Below, piece after piece: positions 27,256 to 37,441 of a stretch of DNA of 64,000 bases (position 1 is its first letter; each line of letters starts with the position of its first letter). The notes beneath the pieces were generated by a model. That model was given only the letters and a program-made list of their open reading frames with translations. It was not told the origin of the DNA and made no database searches. Origin of the DNA: Bradyrhizobium macuxiense (GTDB taxonomy: Bacteria > Pseudomonadota > Alphaproteobacteria > Rhizobiales > Xanthobacteraceae). Location of the stretch: contig NZ_VITY01000004.1 of NCBI RefSeq assembly GCF_007993935.1, positions 1 to 64,000 of the forward strand, read 5' to 3'. Position numbers and translations under genes: made by a program.

Positions 27256-29010
27256 TCACTTCCCCGCCCCTAACCCCAGCGCCTCGACCATCACGCGAAA
27301 CACTTCGGTGTTGTCCATCGAGCCGCGCACGCGCTCGCTGCCCGGCCCGGTCGCGGTGAGGATGACGTCCTCGCCGGAATGCACGCTGGCACCGATCATC
27401 GCCGGCAGGTTGCCGAAGCGCATCACGACGCCGGGCACATCCTTGTACTTGTCGTTGGCCTTGAAGGTGTCGGGCGCATCGCCCTTCACGGTCGGCTCAT
27501 TCGGATCGTCGAGCTTCGGACGGAACGTCTCGTAATGATCCGGCAGGCTGGCCGAGAAGATCGCAAGCCGCCTCGAGACATCGACGCGCGACGGATAGCC
27601 CTCCGCATCGGGCGCCGGATAATTCGGAAAGCCGGCCTTCTCGTAGACGCCGACGCGCTCGCGCAGCGGCGCGCTGGGCACGGCGGCCATGTCGTCATTG
27701 ATGGTGCCGACCAGGCTGTTCGGATGGTTGTGGTCGGCCACGGCCAGGATCAGCGTGTCGTCGCCACGCGCTTTTGCCCAATCCTTCGCCAGCCGCACCG
27801 CATTGTCGAGCATGATGGTGTCGTAGACCGCGCGCTCCATGTCGAGCAGATGGGCGTATTTGTCGATCAGACCGGACTCGACCATCAGGAAGAAGCCGGG
27901 CTCGTGCTTCGACAGCACCGTGAGCGCAGCCTGGACCTGCTCGGTCAGATCGGGTTGCTCGGGGAATTTCTTGACGCCGCCGCCCTTGAGGAATTTGCGG
28001 TCCAGCGCGCCGTCCATGTTGCCGCCGGCGAACAGGCCGAGCAATTGCCGCGTCTCCGGCCTCGCGGCCAGCGCATTCAGCTCGCTTGCGGTGGTGGCAA
28101 CCGGATAACCGGCGTCGCGGAAGCGCGCGATATAATCGATGTCGTCCTTGCGCTTCGATCCGGCCGCGAATTGCGGCAGGAAGTTCGCTGCGCCGCCGCC
28201 CATCAGCACGTCGGGCTTGGCATCGAAATATTGCGCGACGATCGCGTCATAGGCCGCGCGGCGGCGGGTATGCGCAACCATCGCCGCCGGCGTCGCGTCC
28301 TCGACCTCGGTGTTGGTGACGATGCCGACGGCAAGGCCCGCCCGCTTTGCGAGACTCGCGATGGTCTCGACCCGGGGATCGTCGAGCGGATCGGGCGTCC
28401 GGTCGGCATAGACGCCGAGCGCATTGACCGCGGCCTTGTGGCCGGTGGCGTAGGCGCTCGCGGCATTCGCCGAATCGGTGATGATCGAGTCCGAGCCGGC
28501 GGTCGCGACCAGCGCCATCTGCGGCATGTCGTCGATGGCAAGCTTGCCGCGGCTCTTGCCCTCCGTGATTCCCTTGGAGAGGATTCGCGCGGCGACGCGG
28601 TGCGCAGGCGACATCCCGTCGCCGATGAACAGGATCACGTTCTTCGCCTTGCGCGCGCCGGTGTCGTAGACCGTCCAGGTCACGCTCCGGCTCTGCGTGC
28701 CGTCGCTGACTTCGACGGCAACCGGGCCGGGCTTGGCGAGCGTGACGTCGCGCAGCAGCAATGCCGACTGCTCCTTACCCGCCTCGCGCGCGATGAATGT
28801 GCCGCTTTGGCCGAACACTGCGGCATAGTCGACGCCGTTCAGCGTCACCTTCAGCTTGGCCTGGTCGACCACGCCGGGCAGCTCGACCTTGAAGTCGAAT
28901 CTTGCACCGGCGAGGACATCGGTCCGATCGATCGGATAGATGGTCTGGGCCAGCGCCGGCGCCGCCGACAGCAATAGCGTGACGGCCACGCCGGTGACTG
29001 ACTTGATCAT
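27256..29010 (-). CDS. Alkaline phosphatase, PhoA-type
   Basis: This 584-residue secreted enzyme starts with a signal peptide (TGVAVTLLLSAAPALAQ). An N-terminal beta domain of about 110 residues comes before the catalytic domain. Metal and active-site motifs are NVILFIGDGMS and TDSANAASAYATGHK, where the Ser of DSA is the expected nucleophile, and ADHNHPNS near the C-terminus. It hydrolyses phosphomonoesters in the periplasm. The ATG at 29010 gives the signal peptide; open frame upstream is not supported. No Pho box was recognised. Confidence 0.9.
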   Translation of the reverse strand: MIKSVTGVAVTLLLSAAPALAQTIYPIDRTDVLAGARFDFKVELPGVVDQAKLKVTLNGVDYAAVFGQSGTFIAREAGKEQSALLLRDVTLAKPGPVAVEVSDGTQSRSVTWTVYDTGARKAKNVILFIGDGMSPAHRVAARILSKGITEGKSRGKLAIDDMPQMALVATAGSDSIITDSANAASAYATGHKAAVNALGVYADRTPDPLDDPRVETIASLAKRAGLAVGIVTNTEVEDATPAAMVAHTRRRAAYDAIVAQYFDAKPDVLMGGGAANFLPQFAAGSKRKDDIDYIARFRDAGYPVATTASELNALAARPETRQLLGLFAGGNMDGALDRKFLKGGGVKKFPEQPDLTEQVQAALTVLSKHEPGFFLMVESGLIDKYAHLLDMERAVYDTIMLDNAVRLAKDWAKARGDDTLILAVADHNHPNSLVGTINDDMAAVPSAPLRERVGVYEKAGFPNYPAPDAEGYPSRVDVSRRLAIFSASLPDHYETFRPKLDDPNEPTVKGDAPDTFKANDKYKDVPGVVMRFGNLPAMIGASVHSGEDVILTATGPGSERVRGSMDNTEVFRVMVEALGLGAGK

Positions 29011-29126
29011 GATCGATGCTCCGCCCCTTGCGCACGATGCGCAGTACAGGCGGAGGCTAGTGGCGGCGGATGACGCCGCAATGAGGCGGCGCCGGGGCGT
29101 ATTGCCGCAAGCGCCGCCAAGGGGCG

Positions 29127-29492
29127 TCAGCGCGCCATCTGCGTGGGATCGTAGAAGAAGCGTTCCTCGACCAGTTCCTCGCCGCGCCAGGTCTGCCAGG
29201 CGACCTCCTCCATGCTGCGGACCTTCCCGTCCTTGCCGGTGAATTCGAACCGCCAGCAGATCGCCGAATGATCGCCGTCGAGCAGCAGCGGCCCGAGCCG
29301 CGTCGTCTTCACGCCAGAGACCGCGGCGAGCACCGCCGCCTCGCGCGCCGCCAGCGCCTCGCGGCCGACGCGCCATTCGCCGTCATTCTCCTGGGTGCGG
29401 GCATCGGCGGTATAGAAGTTCCTGATCGCGCCGACATGGTCGTTGGCTTCGACCGTGTCAGCGAAGGCTTGCAGCGTCTTGAGCGAGGGCAT
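29127..29492 (-). CDS. NTF2-like (SnoaL) family protein
   Basis: This 121-residue protein has the NTF2-like cone fold pattern: helix LQAFADTVEANDHVGAIRNFY, then strands ending in WRFEFTGKDGKVRSMEEVAWQ and ERFFYDP. Members are small hydrolases, isomerases or unknown proteins. It is divergent from the TetR gene, with tandem operators 16-55 bp upstream of its start, so it is very likely repressed by that regulator. Confidence 0.82.
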   Translation of the reverse strand: MPSLKTLQAFADTVEANDHVGAIRNFYTADARTQENDGEWRVGREALAAREAAVLAAVSGVKTTRLGPLLLDGDHSAICWRFEFTGKDGKVRSMEEVAWQTWRGEELVEERFFYDPTQMAR

Positions 29493-29507
29493 CGGGCAAT
29501 CTCCATT

Positions 29508-29547
29508 TACCGACTGATAGTCGGTATTTATCGACTGACAGTCGGTA
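29508..29547. promoter_or_regulatory. Two tandem palindromic operators for the neighbouring TetR regulator
   Basis: Two 19-bp sites of form TACCGACT-N3-AGTCGGTA lie at 29508-29526 (perfect) and 29529-29547 (one mismatch in the left arm). They start 21 bp apart, two helical turns. They lie between the divergent NTF2-like gene and the TetR gene, right at the NTF2 promoter. The arrangement implies cooperative binding of TetR dimers; the regulator identity is inferred from position. Confidence 0.85.
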
Positions 29548-29669
29548 AGTCAACTGGCGTCGCCGTGGAACCTGGGTTAGAGATGCGTGATCCGGAAAAG
29601 TGTGAAGCGGTTTTCCCGCGACAAACGGGAAGCGTTTGCGCTGAGATCACCCTCAAAAAATAACGAACC

Positions 29670-30257
29670 ATGGCAACCCAGGCCGAACGGCGCGAGAAAA
29701 CCAGAGCTTCGATCGTCAAGGCGGCGCGGCGCATCTTTGGCGAGCGCGGCTTTTCGGCTGCGACGATGGACGACATCGCCGCCGGCGCACGCGTCGCCAA
29801 GGGCGCGGTCTATCATCACTTCGCGACCAAGGAGGCGGTGTTCGAGGCGGTGTTCGAGCAGGTATCGATCGACCTCGTCGCCGATCTCGACCGCATCTCG
29901 CGCGCCGAGAACGATCCGCTCGCCGCGATGGCGGCGGGCACGCAGGGCTATTTCGCGGCGTGCTCGAAAGGCCCGACCGGCCAGATCATCCTGCGCGACG
30001 GCCCCGCCGTGCTCGGCTGGGAGCGCTGGCGCGAGATCGACGCCAAGCATTTCGGCGGCAAGTTTCCGCGCGCGCTGGCGGCCGCGATGGAGGCCGGCGT
30101 GATCGCCAAGCAGCCGATCGAGCCGCTGGCGCGGCTGTTGCTGGGTGCTGTGACGGAGGCTGCCGTCGCGGTGTCCGCGGGGCCCGACATCGGCAAGACC
30201 GGCACGGATTATGCGCGTGCGTTCCGCTCGCTGCTCGATGCGCTCAGGGTGAAGTAA
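29670..30257 (+). CDS. TetR-family transcriptional repressor
   Basis: This 195-residue protein has an N-terminal HTH (ASIVKAARRIFGERGFSAAT then DIAAGARVAKGAVYHHFATKEAVF) of TetR/AcrR type and a C-terminal ligand domain with no family signature that I can name. It probably binds the tandem palindromes at 29508-29547 and represses the NTF2-like gene and perhaps itself. The inducer is unknown. Just upstream (29586-29640) is a piece of the GATCCGGAAAAGTGTGAAGC repeat common in Bradyrhizobiaceae. Confidence 0.9.
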   Translation: MATQAERREKTRASIVKAARRIFGERGFSAATMDDIAAGARVAKGAVYHHFATKEAVFEAVFEQVSIDLVADLDRISRAENDPLAAMAAGTQGYFAACSKGPTGQIILRDGPAVLGWERWREIDAKHFGGKFPRALAAAMEAGVIAKQPIEPLARLLLGAVTEAAVAVSAGPDIGKTGTDYARAFRSLLDALRVK

Positions 30258-30275
30258 GCCCGGCTCTCTCCCCGC

Positions 30276-30301
30276 GTCGTCCCGGCGAAGGCCGGGACGA
30301 C
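30276..30301. terminator. Hairpin between convergent tetR and argG genes
   Basis: A perfect 11-bp stem GTCGTCCCGGC / GCCGGGACGAC with a GAAG tetraloop lies in the 75-bp convergent gap. No T-run follows on either strand, so it may be a short palindromic repeat or an RNA-stabilising hairpin instead of a true terminator. Confidence 0.5.
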
Positions 30302-30332
30302 AGCGAGTTTGTGGCGCGGTTCTCGCCCCGCC

Positions 30333-31703
<1,371 letters not shown>

Positions 31704-31761
31704 TCAGAGGTCGCGAATATCAAATTTCGGAAGGCGGGGCACGCCTTTAATCAGGCTTCAA

Positions 31762-32544
31762 TCAGACCTCGGGCTGGCTGGACGCCGCCTTGCCACCCCC
31801 GCGCCAGCGCTGCATCCACCGGTAGCCGGGCATCGCAAGCCGCGTCAGCGCGGCATCGACCTGGGCGTCGGTCAGACGGGTCGAAGCCCAGCGGTAGATC
31901 AGTGCGTAAAACAGCCAGACGGTGAAGAACGACACCAGGCCCGCGATCGCGACATCAGTGAAGAAATGGCCGCCAAAGGCCATTCGGAGCCCGCTGGTGA
32001 CGATGCCGAACACGGTGGCCCCTGCAAACGCCAGCGGCCGCCACGCGGGCGGCGTCAGCGCCGCCGGCGCATAGGTCCAGAACGCGGTGGCGCCCTCGCC
32101 CGAGAAGAACGAGCAGTTGCGCGGGCAGCCGCCGCGCGGGTCCCACCACGGCATGAATTGCAAATCGCCGCCGAACTGCGTCACGAACACCGGCCGCGGC
32201 CGGCCCCAATAGTTCTTGAAAGTGAAGTTGGTCAGCACGCCGGCCGACAGCAGCATCGTCGCGAGCAGGAACACCGCGGCGCGGCCGGACATCAGCATCG
32301 GCCGATCCGGCCGGATGAATTTCCAGACGATGGTCACGATCGCCGGCAGCACCAGCGCCCAGGCTATCCACATCGCCGCATCGCGCGCGAACTGCGCCAC
32401 CGTATCGAGCTTCACGGGGAAGGTCTGTTCCGCCGCGTCGTAGAACAAAGCTGCCAGCTTCAGGTCGAGCTCGGGATAGAGCCCGAACAGGATGCCGACG
32501 ATGAGCGCTAGCGCCAGCGCGATGAAAAGTCCGGTCCGGTTCAT
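31762..32544 (-). CDS. PAP2-family membrane phosphatase
   Basis: This 260-residue protein has about six hydrophobic segments. The three PAP2 motifs are present: KNYWGRPRP, the Ser-containing NCSFFSGEGA and MAFGGHFFTDV with the catalytic His. Such enzymes remove phosphate from lipids (undecaprenyl-PP, phosphatidate or lipid A) on the outer face of the inner membrane. The substrate is not known. The ATG at 32544 begins the first hydrophobic helix. Confidence 0.9.
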   Translation of the reverse strand: MNRTGLFIALALALIVGILFGLYPELDLKLAALFYDAAEQTFPVKLDTVAQFARDAAMWIAWALVLPAIVTIVWKFIRPDRPMLMSGRAAVFLLATMLLSAGVLTNFTFKNYWGRPRPVFVTQFGGDLQFMPWWDPRGGCPRNCSFFSGEGATAFWTYAPAALTPPAWRPLAFAGATVFGIVTSGLRMAFGGHFFTDVAIAGLVSFFTVWLFYALIYRWASTRLTDAQVDAALTRLAMPGYRWMQRWRGGGKAASSQPEV

Positions 32545-32588
32545 GGCGCGCGGTTTAGCCGAGGCGGGAGGGCATGGGAACCCCTCCT

Positions 32589-32673
32589 CGTCATTGCGAG
32601 CGAAGCGAAGCAATCCATAGCGCCACATGACGAAAGAATGGATTGCTTCGTCGCTTCGCTCCTCGCAATGACG
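32589..32673. repeat. Dispersed CGTCATTGCGAG...CTCGCAATGACG element
   Basis: This is a full-length member of the family at 23658-23741, lying upstream of the PAP2 gene and downstream of the small membrane protein gene. Confidence 0.88.
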
Positions 32674-32680
32674 GCTTGCA

Positions 32681-33166
32681 TCACGCCTTCGGCGATTGCG
32701 ACGGCAATGGCGGGGGCGGCCGCAAGGGGCGCGTCGGCTCGCGCCAGGCGCCGGCGGTGCGGCCGGCGATCAGCCAGTAGACCAGGCCCGCGACGATGCC
32801 GGCGCCGGTCATGATCTCCATGTGCCGGCGGACGATGCCGTGGAACTGCATCGTGTCGGGATCGAACGGGATCAGGCCGAGATAGCAGGCCGCGCCGACG
32901 ATCGCGCCGCCGACGGCATAGGCCAGCACGCTCCTGATGAAGAACGCCTCGGTGATCAGCACCACGATCAGCGCCGGCAGCAGCGCAAAGCCCGAGATGA
33001 AGATGAAACCGAAGCCGAGCACGATATCGATCGCGCTCTGGTCGATCTGCCCGCCGAAATCAGAGATCTCGGGATACAGCACCGCGCCGACCACGATGAT
33101 CCCTGCCACGAAGCAGGCCATCAGGAAGCCGAACGCGACGACGAACAGGCGGCCGATCACGGCCAT
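32681..33166 (-). CDS. Uncharacterised four-helix membrane protein
   Basis: This 161-residue protein has four hydrophobic segments and a Pro-rich cytoplasmic tail (RPLRPPPPLPSQ). No domain is recognised. It is flanked on both sides by palindromic repeats and so is probably transcribed alone. Confidence 0.7.
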   Translation of the reverse strand: MAVIGRLFVVAFGFLMACFVAGIIVVGAVLYPEISDFGGQIDQSAIDIVLGFGFIFISGFALLPALIVVLITEAFFIRSVLAYAVGGAIVGAACYLGLIPFDPDTMQFHGIVRRHMEIMTGAGIVAGLVYWLIAGRTAGAWREPTRPLRPPPPLPSQSPKA

Positions 33167-33179
33167 GCTACGGCCTCCC

Positions 33180-33300
33180 CGTCATTGCGAGCCACCCGGT
33201 CGGCGCGAAGCGCCGCCGGATGACAGGCTCCGCGAAGCAATCCATGTCTCAGCTTGCTGAGGAATGGATTGCTTCGTCGCTTCGCTCCTCGCAATGACGG
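33180..33300. repeat. CGTCATTGCGAG element interrupted by a second repeat
   Basis: The outer arms match the 23658 family. The left arm is interrupted after CATTGCGAGCC by about 40 bp containing GTCGGCGCGAAGCGCCGCC and GATGAC, a unit also seen at 51520-51546. This looks like one repeat nested in another. Confidence 0.75.
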
Positions 33301-33322
33301 ATTGCATGGAGAGTGGCACTTC

Positions 33323-34537
33323 TCAATCCGTCATCGCCATCGCGCGCAGCGCCTGGCGCTCACGGGCCGAGAGCTTTTCGGTCTCCGACTTGAGCTGGCC
33401 GCAGGCGGCGAGGATGTCGCGGCCGCGCGGCGTGCGCACCGGCGAGGAATAGCCAGCGTTGAAGATATATTCGGAGAACTTCTCGATCTGCTCCCAGTCC
33501 GAGCATTCATAGGCGGTGCCCGGCCACGGATTGAACGGGATCAGATTGATCTTCGCCGGAATGCCCTTGAGCAGCTTCACCAGGAGCTTCGCGTCATCGA
33601 GCGAATCGTTGACGCCCTTGAGCATCACATATTCGAAGGTGATGCGCCGCGCGTTCGAGGCGCCGGGATAATCGCGGCAGGCCTGCAGCAGCTCCTTGAT
33701 CGGATATTTGCGGTTCAGCGGCACAAGCTCGTTGCGCAGCTCGTCGCGCACCGCATGCAGCGAGATCGCGAGCATCACGCCGATCTCGTCACCGGTGCGC
33801 TGGATGTTCGGCACCACGCCGGAGGTCGACAGCGTGATGCGGCGGCGGGAAATGCCGATGCCTTCATTGTCGGCAACGATGAGCAGCGCATCGCGCACCG
33901 CGTCGAAATTGTACAGCGGCTCGCCCATCCCCATCATCACGATGTTGGTGACGCGGCGCGTGCCGTCTTCGCGATCGGCCCAGTCGTTGAGCCGGTCGCG
34001 CGCCACCATCACCTGGCCGACGATCTCGCCGGCAGTGAGGTTGCGCACCAGCCGCTGCGTGCCGGTGTGGCAGAACGCGCAGTTCAGCGTGCAGCCGACC
34101 TGCGAGGAAACGCACAGCGTGCCGCGATCGGTCTCGGGGATGTAGACGCACTCGACCTCGTGCGGCCGCTCGACCTTGTCGCCGCTCGGCAGCCGCAACA
34201 GCCATTTGCGCGTGCCGTCATTGGAGATCTGCTCGGCGACCACCTCGGGACGGTCGACGGTAAAATGCTTCTCGAGCTCGGCGCGCATGTCCTTCGAGAC
34301 GTTGGTCATCTCGGCAAAACTCTTGGCACCGCGGAAATACATCCAGTTCCAGAGCTGCTGGATGCGCATCTTGCGCTGGCCGGCCTGCACGCCGATCTCG
34401 CCGAGGCGATCCGATATCTCCGCGCGCGACAGTCCGATCAGCGACGGCTTGGCCGGCGGCACATAGGTCTCGAGCGGAACCTTTTCGACCAGCGCGCTGG
34501 CGCCGGACACGGCTTGGGTGGTCACGGTGTCGGTCAT
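33323..34537 (-). CDS. rlmN: Dual-specificity 23S rRNA/tRNA adenine-C2 methyltransferase RlmN
   Basis: This 404-residue radical SAM enzyme has the cluster motif CTLNCAFC (Cys149, Cys153, Cys156), [13 protein letters not shown], and a C-terminal [13 protein letters not shown] [18 protein letters not shown] segment carrying the methyl-carrying cysteine. It methylates C2 of A2503 in 23S rRNA and A37 in some tRNAs. It belongs to a minus-strand run with the IalB gene 93 bp upstream. Confidence 0.96.
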   Translation of the reverse strand: MTDTVTTQAVSGASALVEKVPLETYVPPAKPSLIGLSRAEISDRLGEIGVQAGQRKMRIQQLWNWMYFRGAKSFAEMTNVSKDMRAELEKHFTVDRPEVVAEQISNDGTRKWLLRLPSGDKVERPHEVECVYIPETDRGTLCVSSQVGCTLNCAFCHTGTQRLVRNLTAGEIVGQVMVARDRLNDWADREDGTRRVTNIVMMGMGEPLYNFDAVRDALLIVADNEGIGISRRRITLSTSGVVPNIQRTGDEIGVMLAISLHAVRDELRNELVPLNRKYPIKELLQACRDYPGASNARRITFEYVMLKGVNDSLDDAKLLVKLLKGIPAKINLIPFNPWPGTAYECSDWEQIEKFSEYIFNAGYSSPVRTPRGRDILAACGQLKSETEKLSARERQALRAMAMTD

Positions 34538-34630
34538 GAAACCTCAAATAGGCCTTCCAGCCGGTGCTGGAAAGCCACCAAATACCTCGAATTTACGTCA
34601 CAGAGCGGACTTTGTCGGCCGGACCGCGCT

Positions 34631-35230
34631 CTAGCGCCGGCAGTCCTGCCCGAGCCGGTCGAGCGCCTGCGCCAGGCCCTTCAACGAGAAGCTGTCGATC
34701 GTCTCGGTGCCCTTGGCCGAGACGGCCTTTACCGTCAGATCGGCCGATTTCCGCATGGCTTCCACCATCCGCTCCTCCTCGGCCGCATTCTTGATCCAAA
34801 GGCCGTCGCCCTGCGTGTACATCGCATAAGTTCCGCCGCCGACCTGGAGCGTCGATTCCGAGCCCGGCTTCACGGTGTAGCCGATCATGATCGAGACCTC
34901 GTTGACGACCTTCTCGGCCGGACGGGTGGAGATGAAGGCATAGGCCGGATCGCGCGGCCGGTTCGGCGGGTTGGTCTTCGACGACGACGGCTTGGCAAGC
35001 GCAAAGCACACCTTCTTGCCGTTGGGCGAGGCGGTGTAGGCGCCCCAGGTCCCGAATTGGCCGATCAGCGTCGGCTCCGCACCGCCCGCCGCAGCCGCGG
35101 CGGCCGAAGGCGCCGGCTTGGCCGCTTCCTTGGCCGTCTCCTTCTTGGGCGCAGCCTGCGTCGGCGCGAGGGTGATGATCCCGCACAGGACACAAGCCGC
35201 CAGTGATGTCAGAATCTGCCGCACGGCCAA
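34631..35230 (-). CDS. Invasion-associated locus B (IalB) family periplasmic protein
   Basis: This 199-residue protein has a signal peptide (cleavage after TQAAP), an Ala/Pro/Lys-rich linker to about residue 50, and an IalB domain (FGTWGAYTASPNGKKVCFALAKP, YAFISTRP, GYTVKPGSES). IalB proteins are widespread periplasmic or envelope proteins of alphaproteobacteria with no settled function. It lies upstream of rlmN on the same strand. Confidence 0.88.
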   Translation of the reverse strand: MAVRQILTSLAACVLCGIITLAPTQAAPKKETAKEAAKPAPSAAAAAAGGAEPTLIGQFGTWGAYTASPNGKKVCFALAKPSSSKTNPPNRPRDPAYAFISTRPAEKVVNEVSIMIGYTVKPGSESTLQVGGGTYAMYTQGDGLWIKNAAEEERMVEAMRKSADLTVKAVSAKGTETIDSFSLKGLAQALDRLGQDCRR

Positions 35231-35412
35231 CTGGTTCCCCCATCATTGTGACTGCAAGATGGCCCGGCGATTCCCCCTCTGCCGGCTCGGATGGATAACC
35301 GGGAAACGCTTTTTTGGGAAGGCAGTTAGACCCGGCGCGCGTCAGCCAAAAGCCGCATGCGCGTCATCGCGCCTCGGTGCTTGTTGCCGCTGATCAGGCC
35401 TTGATTCCTTGA

Positions 35413-36252
35413 TCATCCCTTGGCACGCGCCGCGCGCTGGCTTTCCCACTGCGCTTCGGTCCATTGCAGCAGGTCCTCGGCACCGGAGCTGCGCAAATGC
35501 GAGCCGCCGTCCTGCACCACCATCTCGCCATTGATGTAGCCGGCCTGATCCGAGATCAGGAAGCTCGCCAGATTGGCGAGTTCCGAGTGCTCGCCGGCGC
35601 GGCCGAGTGGATTGCGATGCGCCCAGGTCTCGCCGCGCCCTTCGGGACGCAGCTGTCCGGTGGCACCTGGCGTCGGGAACGCGCCGGGCGCGATCGCCAC
35701 GGTACGGATGCCCTTCGGGCCCCACTCGACGGCAAGGCTCTTGGTCATCGCCAGCACCGCGGTCTTGGCCATCGACGACGGCACCGTGAAGGCGCGGCCG
35801 GTGATGGTCGAGGTCGACAGGATCGAGAGCACCACGCCCTTGTGCTTGCCGTCGATCCAACGGCGGCCGGCAGCGAGCGTGCAGTACATCGTGCCATGCA
35901 GTGTCGGCGCGAGGATCGCGTCCGCGGCACGGAATGACAAATGTTCGCTCTGCGCAATAAAGGTTGCGGCAGCATTGTTGACGAGTACGTCGATCGGTGC
36001 GTCCTGCCACACCTGGTCCATCATCGCTTCGACCGCCGCGCCATCGCGGATATCGCAGCGCGCGGTCGAGACCTTGGCGCCGAATTCGCTGCGGAATTTT
36101 GCGGCGGTTTCCTCCAGCAGCCCCTCGCGGCGCCCGCAGATGATCAGTTCGGCACCGAGTTCGGCAAAGCGGGCGCCCATCGCGGCGCCGAGGCCGGAGC
36201 CGCCGCCGGTGATCAGGATGCGCTTTTTCGCTAGCAGGCCTTTTTCAAACAT
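35413..36252 (-). CDS. SDR oxidoreductase of the 2,4-dienoyl-CoA reductase type
   Basis: This 279-residue protein has cofactor loop TGGGSGLGAAMG (15-26) and NNAAA (92-96). The usual catalytic Tyr of YxxxK is Ser159 here (VPSSMAK, with Lys163 kept). Loss of that Tyr, with the VPSxxAKxxVxAMTKSLAxEWG context, is typical of 2,4-dienoyl-CoA reductases, which use a different Tyr. It probably reduces an unsaturated fatty acyl-CoA with NADPH. It is divergent from the quinone-oxidoreductase-like gene at 36358, 105 bp between starts. Confidence 0.82.
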   Translation of the reverse strand: MFEKGLLAKKRILITGGGSGLGAAMGARFAELGAELIICGRREGLLEETAAKFRSEFGAKVSTARCDIRDGAAVEAMMDQVWQDAPIDVLVNNAAATFIAQSEHLSFRAADAILAPTLHGTMYCTLAAGRRWIDGKHKGVVLSILSTSTITGRAFTVPSSMAKTAVLAMTKSLAVEWGPKGIRTVAIAPGAFPTPGATGQLRPEGRGETWAHRNPLGRAGEHSELANLASFLISDQAGYINGEMVVQDGGSHLRSSGAEDLLQWTEAQWESQRAARAKG

Positions 36253-36357
36253 AGTTTGATCCCTCCGCTTTGTATTGTCGCTCCGCCGCAAATCCGGCAT
36301 GAAGCTTGTAGTCCAAGATCTTGCAGCTCTTTCTGCGTCCGAAACTCAGGTGTGTCC

Positions 36358-37338
36358 ATGAAAGCCATCCTCTGCTCGCAATACTGTCAACCCGACGATC
36401 TCGTGCTGGCAGACGTGCCCGATCCGGTGGCGGGTCCCGGCGAAGCCGTGATCGCGATCAAGGCGGCGGCGCTGAATTTCTTCGACATCCTGATGATCCA
36501 GGGCAAGTACCAGATCAAGCCGCCGTTCCCGTTCTCGCCGGCCGCCGAAGTCGCCGGCGTGATCGAGAGCGTCGGCGCTGGCGTCACCGATCTCAGGATT
36601 GGTGATCGCGTCGTGGCGTCATGCGGTCACAACGGCGCGCGCGACAAGATCGCGCTGCCGGCGAATACGATCGTGAAGATTCCCGACAATCTCGATTACG
36701 ATCGCGCCGCAGGCATCATCATCATCTACGGCACCGCGCTGCATGCGCTGGAAGATCGCGCGAGCCCGAAGCCGGGTGAGACGCTCGCGGTGCTAGGCGC
36801 TGCCGGCGGCACCGGCCTTGCCGCGTGCGAGCTCGGCAAGCTGATGGGCCTGAAGGTGATCGCCTGCGCGTCGTCGGACGAGAAGCTCGCATTCGCCAAG
36901 CAGCATGGCGCCGAGCTGACGCTGAACTACGCCAAGGAAGATCTGAAAGAAGGCCTGCGCAAGCTGACCGACGGCAAGGGTGCCGACATCGTGTTCGATC
37001 CGGTCGGCGGCGCCTATGCCGAAGCCGCGCTGCGCTCGACCGCTTGGGAAGGCCGCTTCCTGGTGATCGGCTTTGCCGCCGGCGACATTCCAAAGATCCC
37101 GCTCAACCTCGCGCTGCTGAAGGGCTGCGACATCCGCGGCGTGTTCTGGGGCGCGTGGGCGCGGCAGAATCCGGAGAAGAATCGCAAGAACCTCGAGAAG
37201 CTCGTGCAGTGGACCGCCGAGGGCAAGATCTCCTCGCATGTCGACCGTACCTTCCCGCTGTCGCAGACCGCTGAAGCCCTGAAGGTGCTTGCCGGCCGCA
37301 AGGCGATGGGCAAGGTGATCCTGCATCCGGGCAGCTGA
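36358..37338 (+). CDS. NADPH:quinone oxidoreductase family (zinc-free MDR) protein
   Basis: This 326-residue medium-chain dehydrogenase/reductase has a GroES-like N-terminal domain (NFFDILMIQGKYQIKPP, SPAAEVAGV) and a Rossmann domain with VLGAAGGTGLAACELGK for NADPH. It lacks the Zn-binding Cys/His set. Such enzymes reduce quinones or enoyl-CoAs. The ATG at 36358 fits the family start MKA. It is divergent from the dienoyl-CoA-reductase-like gene, which suggests a shared fatty-acid role. Confidence 0.87.
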   Translation: MKAILCSQYCQPDDLVLADVPDPVAGPGEAVIAIKAAALNFFDILMIQGKYQIKPPFPFSPAAEVAGVIESVGAGVTDLRIGDRVVASCGHNGARDKIALPANTIVKIPDNLDYDRAAGIIIIYGTALHALEDRASPKPGETLAVLGAAGGTGLAACELGKLMGLKVIACASSDEKLAFAKQHGAELTLNYAKEDLKEGLRKLTDGKGADIVFDPVGGAYAEAALRSTAWEGRFLVIGFAAGDIPKIPLNLALLKGCDIRGVFWGAWARQNPEKNRKNLEKLVQWTAEGKISSHVDRTFPLSQTAEALKVLAGRKAMGKVILHPGS

Positions 37339-37348
37339 GCGGGGATCA

Positions 37349-37439
37349 CGTAGCCCGGATGAAGCGCAGCGTAATCCGGGACTGCTCGTACGATTGGTGA
37401 GAAGAACCCCGGATTGCGCTTCGCTTCATCCGGGCTACA
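37349..37439. repeat. Palindromic repeat CGTAGCCCGGAT...ATCCGGGCTAC
   Basis: This is a second member of the 6583-6669 family with arms CGTAGCCCGGATGAAGCG / complement. It fills the gap between convergent genes and ends two bases before the YkvA-like stop codon. Confidence 0.85.
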
Positions 37440-37441
37440 AC

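Noticed and set aside
28940..29242. Small plus-strand frame over the alkaline phosphatase start
   Set aside because: It has no ribosome site or similarity; it is opposite a signal peptide and intergenic DNA.
33254..35206. 650-codon plus-strand open frame opposite rlmN and ialB
   Set aside because: It is a shadow of two recognised genes.
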